Part shown: piece by piece, positions 61,340-64,000 of the stretch
How the letters are laid out: every line of letters starts with the position of its first letter
Numbering within the stretch: position 1 is the stretch's first letter
NCBI RefSeq assembly: GCF_016735515.1
Contig: NZ_JAERQZ010000001.1
Coordinates: 1,364,001-1,428,000 of the forward strand
DNA length: 64,000 bases
Reading direction: 5' to 3'
From: Piscinibacter sp. HJYY11
GTDB taxonomy: Bacteria; Pseudomonadota; Gammaproteobacteria; Burkholderiales; Burkholderiaceae_C
The notes under the pieces: generated by a model
What the model saw: only the letters and a program-made list of their open reading frames with translations
Databases searched by the model: none
What the model was told of the DNA's origin: nothing
Translations under genes and position numbers: made by a program

Positions 61340-62347
61340 ATGCCGCTTCATCCCAGACAAGCCCTCTTCGACGCGCGCGAGATCGCGCCGTCGTTGCCTG
61401 TCTGCGACCACTACTGCGGCGTCGAGGCGCGCATGAGGAAGAGCCTGCAACTGCAGGCCGAACTCGGGCCGATCTTCGACGTCACGCTCGATTGCGAAGA
61501 CGGCGCGCCGGTTGGTGGCGAGGCCGAGCATGCCCACCTGGTGGCCGAGATGGCGACCTCCGAGCTCAACCTGCACGGCCGCGTGGGCGCACGGGTTCAC
61601 CCGGTCGACCACCCGAGCTTCGATGCCGACGTGGCCACGCTGGTGAAGCGGGCCGGCCAGCGCCTCGCCTACCTGACGGTGCCCAAGGTCGCGGGCTTCG
61701 ACGAGGCGCAGGCCGCCGTCCGCGCCGTCGATCAGGCCATGGTCGAACACGGCCACAAGCGTGTGCTGCCGGTGCACGTGCTGATCGAGACGCATGGTGC
61801 GTTGCGCGAGGTCCAGCGCATCGCCGCGCATCCGCGCATCGAGTCGCTGTCGTTCGGCTTGATGGACTTCGTCTCCGCCCATCGCGGCGCCATCCCGCAG
61901 GCCGGCATGAGCGCACAAGGCCAGTTCGAGCACCCGCTGGTGCTGCGCGCCAAGCTCGAGATCTCGGCCGCCTGCCACGCGTCGAACAAGACACCCTCGC
62001 ATTGCGTGGTGACCGAGTTCCGCAAGCTCGACCTGCTGCGCGCCGCTGCGCAGAAGGCGTCGCGCCAGCTCGGCTACCTGCGCATGTGGAGCATCCATCC
62101 CGACCAGATCCAGCCCATCGTCGAGAGCTTCGCCCCCACGGTCGCCGAGACCGACCAGGCGATCGAGATCCTGATGGCCGCGCAGGCGGCCGACTGGGCG
62201 CCGATCAGCCACCGCGACACCCTGCACGACCGCGCGAGCTTCCGCTACTTCTGGCATGTGCTCGAACGCGCCCGGCAGACGGGCCAGGACCTGCCGGCGC
62301 AGGTCGAAGAGCTGTTTTTCGCCGACACCCCGGGAGCGGCGTCGTGA
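61340..62347 (+). CDS. HpcH/HpaI aldolase (citrate lyase beta-like) family protein
   Basis: ATG 61340 gives 335 residues of a CitE-like TIM-barrel lyase. Visible motifs are IFDVTLDCEDGAP (metal-binding acids), VGARVHPVDHPSF, and VHVLIETHGALREVQ (catalytic Glu), with RMWSIHPDQIQPIVE near the end. Stand-alone members cleave or form malyl- or citramalyl-type CoA esters; no CitF or CitD genes are present, so classical citrate lyase is unlikely. The gene commonly sits between mdh and acnB in Burkholderiales, but the physiological substrate is not established. Confidence 0.85.
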   Translation: MPLHPRQALFDAREIAPSLPVCDHYCGVEARMRKSLQLQAELGPIFDVTLDCEDGAPVGGEAEHAHLVAEMATSELNLHGRVGARVHPVDHPSFDADVATLVKRAGQRLAYLTVPKVAGFDEAQAAVRAVDQAMVEHGHKRVLPVHVLIETHGALREVQRIAAHPRIESLSFGLMDFVSAHRGAIPQAGMSAQGQFEHPLVLRAKLEISAACHASNKTPSHCVVTEFRKLDLLRAAAQKASRQLGYLRMWSIHPDQIQPIVESFAPTVAETDQAIEILMAAQAADWAPISHRDTLHDRASFRYFWHVLERARQTGQDLPAQVEELFFADTPGAAS

Positions 62348-62657
62348 ACTCCTTCACGCCCGCGGTTTTCGGCTTGGCGAACAAATGTTTCAGCGCCGCG
62401 ACCGTGCGCGCTTGTGCCGCTAGCACGTTGCGCACGCGGCGTGGGAAGGCCTCGGGCGTCGTGTTCGTGACTTCACGCACACCCACGCGGCCGGCGTTGC
62501 CCGTGCATGCCGCACCAAGCGCTGACACGCTGCACCGCACGCGCGCACGCCCCGCAAAGTCAGCCCAGCAAATTGTTTCAATCCGGGATTCCGCCCTGGA
62601 AAGCCGTTGTGAGTGCCCCTTCACAATCCGTGCTTCCTCAACACCAGGAGTGGATCC
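62348..62657. other. Non-coding region with inverted repeat
   Basis: About 310 bases between the citE-like gene and the exported protein, with no credible gene. TTGTGA (62607-62612) and TCACAA (62621-62626) form an inverted repeat with an eight-base spacer 32 bases before the next start codon, which could be an operator or a small hairpin. The CRP-like half-sites have a spacer of eight rather than the usual six. Confidence 0.45.
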
Positions 62658-63101
62658 ATGACCTCCCGCATCGCACTTGCCGTTGCCGTGTCCTTCGCCC
62701 TCGCTGGCGGCGCCGCCATGGCCCAGACGGCCGCCAAGCCCGCTGCGAAGAAACCGGCCGCCGCCGAGAAGCCGCTGCCCCAGGCCGACCAGGCCCAGCT
62801 CGACGCTGCCGAGCGCACGCACTTCGGCGTCTACGAATGCGACTTCAAGCAGACGATCGACGTCTCGATGAACCCGAAGTACCCGGGCTACGTCGACGTC
62901 AAGTTCAAGAAGGACACCTGGACGATGAAGCCCAGCGTCTCGTCCACCGGCGCGTTGCGCCTGGAAGACGTCAAGGGCCGCACCCTGCTGCTGCAGATCG
63001 CCAACAAGTCCATGCTGATGGACACCAAGATCGGCCAGCGCCTGGTCGATGCTTGCGTGCACGAGAAGCAGCGTGCCGCCATGGAGGCCTCGAAGTCGTG
63101 A
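62658..63101 (+). CDS. Exported protein of unknown function (MliC-like features)
   Basis: ATG 62658, preceded by AGGAG (62646-62650), gives 147 residues. A signal peptide MTSRIALAVAVSFALAGGAA is cut after AMA at about residue 22, followed by an Ala/Lys/Pro linker. The mature domain has two cysteines, Cys61 (VYECDF) and Cys133 (VDACVH), positioned as in the lysozyme-inhibitor MliC fold (a YxC start and a C-terminal Cys). The family was not firmly recognised. It lies between the citE-like gene and acnB, with no obvious metabolic link. Confidence 0.6.
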   Translation: MTSRIALAVAVSFALAGGAAMAQTAAKPAAKKPAAAEKPLPQADQAQLDAAERTHFGVYECDFKQTIDVSMNPKYPGYVDVKFKKDTWTMKPSVSSTGALRLEDVKGRTLLLQIANKSMLMDTKIGQRLVDACVHEKQRAAMEASKS

Positions 63102-63221
63102 TTCGACGGGCTTCTCCGGGTGCGCACGCAAACGTCATGACCGCATGGCAAGACCCTGCTCGCTCCGCGCGCAGGAATCTTGCTTCCCCTTTTTCTTGCT
63201 TTGCACCACCCGGAGACCTCC

Positions 63222-64000
63222 ATGCTTCAAGCCTATCGCCAACACGTTGCTGACCGCGCCGCGCTCGGCATCCCGCCGCTGCCCCTGACCGCCCAGCAGA
63301 CGGCCGAGGTCATCGAGCTGCTCAAGGCTCCCCCGGCCGGCGAAGGCGAGTTTCTGCTGGACCTCCTGACCCACCGCGTGCCCCCGGGCGTGGACGACGC
63401 GGCCAAGGTCAAGGCCTCCTTCCTCTCCGCCGTCGCCCATGGCGACGTGACGGTCGCCCTCATCTCCAAGGCCAAGGCCACCGAGCTGCTCGGCACCATG
63501 GTCGGCGGCTACAACGTGCAGCCGCTGGTCGACCTGCTCGACCACGCTGACGTCGCCTCGGTCGCCGCCAATGCGCTGAAGAAGACGCTGCTGATGTTCG
63601 ACTTCTTCAACGACGTCGCCACCAAAGCCAAGGCTGGTAACGCCAAGGCGAAGGAAGTCATCCAGTCCTGGGCCGACGCCGAGTGGTTCACCTCGCGCCC
63701 CGAAGTCGCGAAGAAGATCACCGTCACCGTCTTCAAGGTGCCCGGCGAAACCAACACGGACGACCTGTCGCCGGCCCCCGATGCGTGGAGCCGCCCCGAC
63801 ATCCCGCTGCACTACCTCGCGATGCTGAAGAACACCCGCCCCGACGCGGCCTTCAAGCCCGAGGAAGACGGCAAGCGCGGCCCGATGCAGTTCATCGAAG
63901 ATCTGAAGAAGAAGGGCCACCTCGTGGCCTACGTGGGCGACGTGGTCGGCACCGGCTCTTCGCGCAAGTCGGCCACCAACTCGGTGATCTGGGCCACCGG
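63222..64000 (+). CDS. acnB: Aconitate hydratase B, N-terminal part (runs off the window)
   Basis: The first 259 residues from ATG 63222 of an enzyme of about 860. It begins MLQAYRQHVADRAALGIPPL with the HEAT-like AcnB N-terminal domain and continues into the swivelling domain (TVTVFKVPGETNTDDLSPAP, GDVVGTGSSRKSATNSV). It isomerises citrate to isocitrate. The catalytic iron-sulfur cysteines lie beyond the window edge. Together with gltA, mdh and sdh it completes a TCA-cycle cluster. Confidence 0.96.
   Translation, partial: MLQAYRQHVADRAALGIPPLPLTAQQTAEVIELLKAPPAGEGEFLLDLLTHRVPPGVDDAAKVKASFLSAVAHGDVTVALISKAKATELLGTMVGGYNVQPLVDLLDHADVASVAANALKKTLLMFDFFNDVATKAKAGNAKAKEVIQSWADAEWFTSRPEVAKKITVTVFKVPGETNTDDLSPAPDAWSRPDIPLHYLAMLKNTRPDAAFKPEEDGKRGPMQFIEDLKKKGHLVAYVGDVVGTGSSRKSATNSVIWAT

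Overview
The window is high-GC, gene-dense DNA that fits a betaproteobacterium of the order Burkholderiales, probably near the Rubrivivax/Leptothrix/Piscinibacter group. The main evidence is the right half, which has the conserved betaproteobacterial order leuCDB-asd-fimV-truA-trpF-trpB-trpA-accD-folC-SPOR-cvpA-purF-gltX, beside sdhCDAB-sdhE-gltA, a GntR regulator, mdh, a citE-like gene and acnB. The genus is inference; no rRNA gene is present.

Region 1 (1-6.2 kb) is a signalling/uptake cluster: the 3' end of a YfiR-like gene, a hybrid histidine kinase with a YfiN-type (CHASE8-like) sensor, a TonB-dependent receptor, and a second hybrid kinase with a Cache-like sensor. Region 2 (6.2-27.2 kb) is an accessory, regulator-rich segment. 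It has three LysR, three related AraC and one alpha/beta hydrolase-LuxR gene, interspersed with a dihaem cytochrome c, a cupin, SRPBCC and SnoaL proteins, a lipoprotein/acyl-CoA ligase operon, an M20 peptidase, a haem-oxygenase-like protein and a chemoreceptor. It also holds decayed genes: a GNAT tail, an AraC tail, an IS630-type transposase piece, an S41-protease fragment and a collapsed SnoaL gene. A segmental duplication here appears to have welded a LuxR DNA-binding domain onto a LysR regulator.

Region 3 (27.3-34.5 kb) carries an SDR gene and then an arsenic/organoarsenical island: arsR, arsI-like C-As lyase, two arsC, an aquaporin, a cysteine-bearing marR, an ArsN2-flavoprotein fusion with a cysteine-pair tail, and an MFS transporter. 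No ArsB or Acr3 pump is present, so the aquaporin and MFS protein are the likely exporters. Region 4 (34.5-36.3 kb) is a TetR gene and a membrane-protein gene sharing an operator-like 12-mer across both -10 boxes, followed by a fumarylacetoacetase relic.

Region 5 (36.2-64 kb) is housekeeping: tRNA-Asp, tRNA-Glu and tRNA-Ala downstream of gltX; purine, folate, fatty-acid, tryptophan, lysine/threonine and leucine biosynthesis; tRNA modification; cell-pole and division-linked proteins; and a TCA block. An 18-bp perfect palindrome between the GntR gene and mdh is the best candidate control site for the TCA block. Positions and motifs were read directly from the sequence. Function calls rest on family recognition, without database searches.
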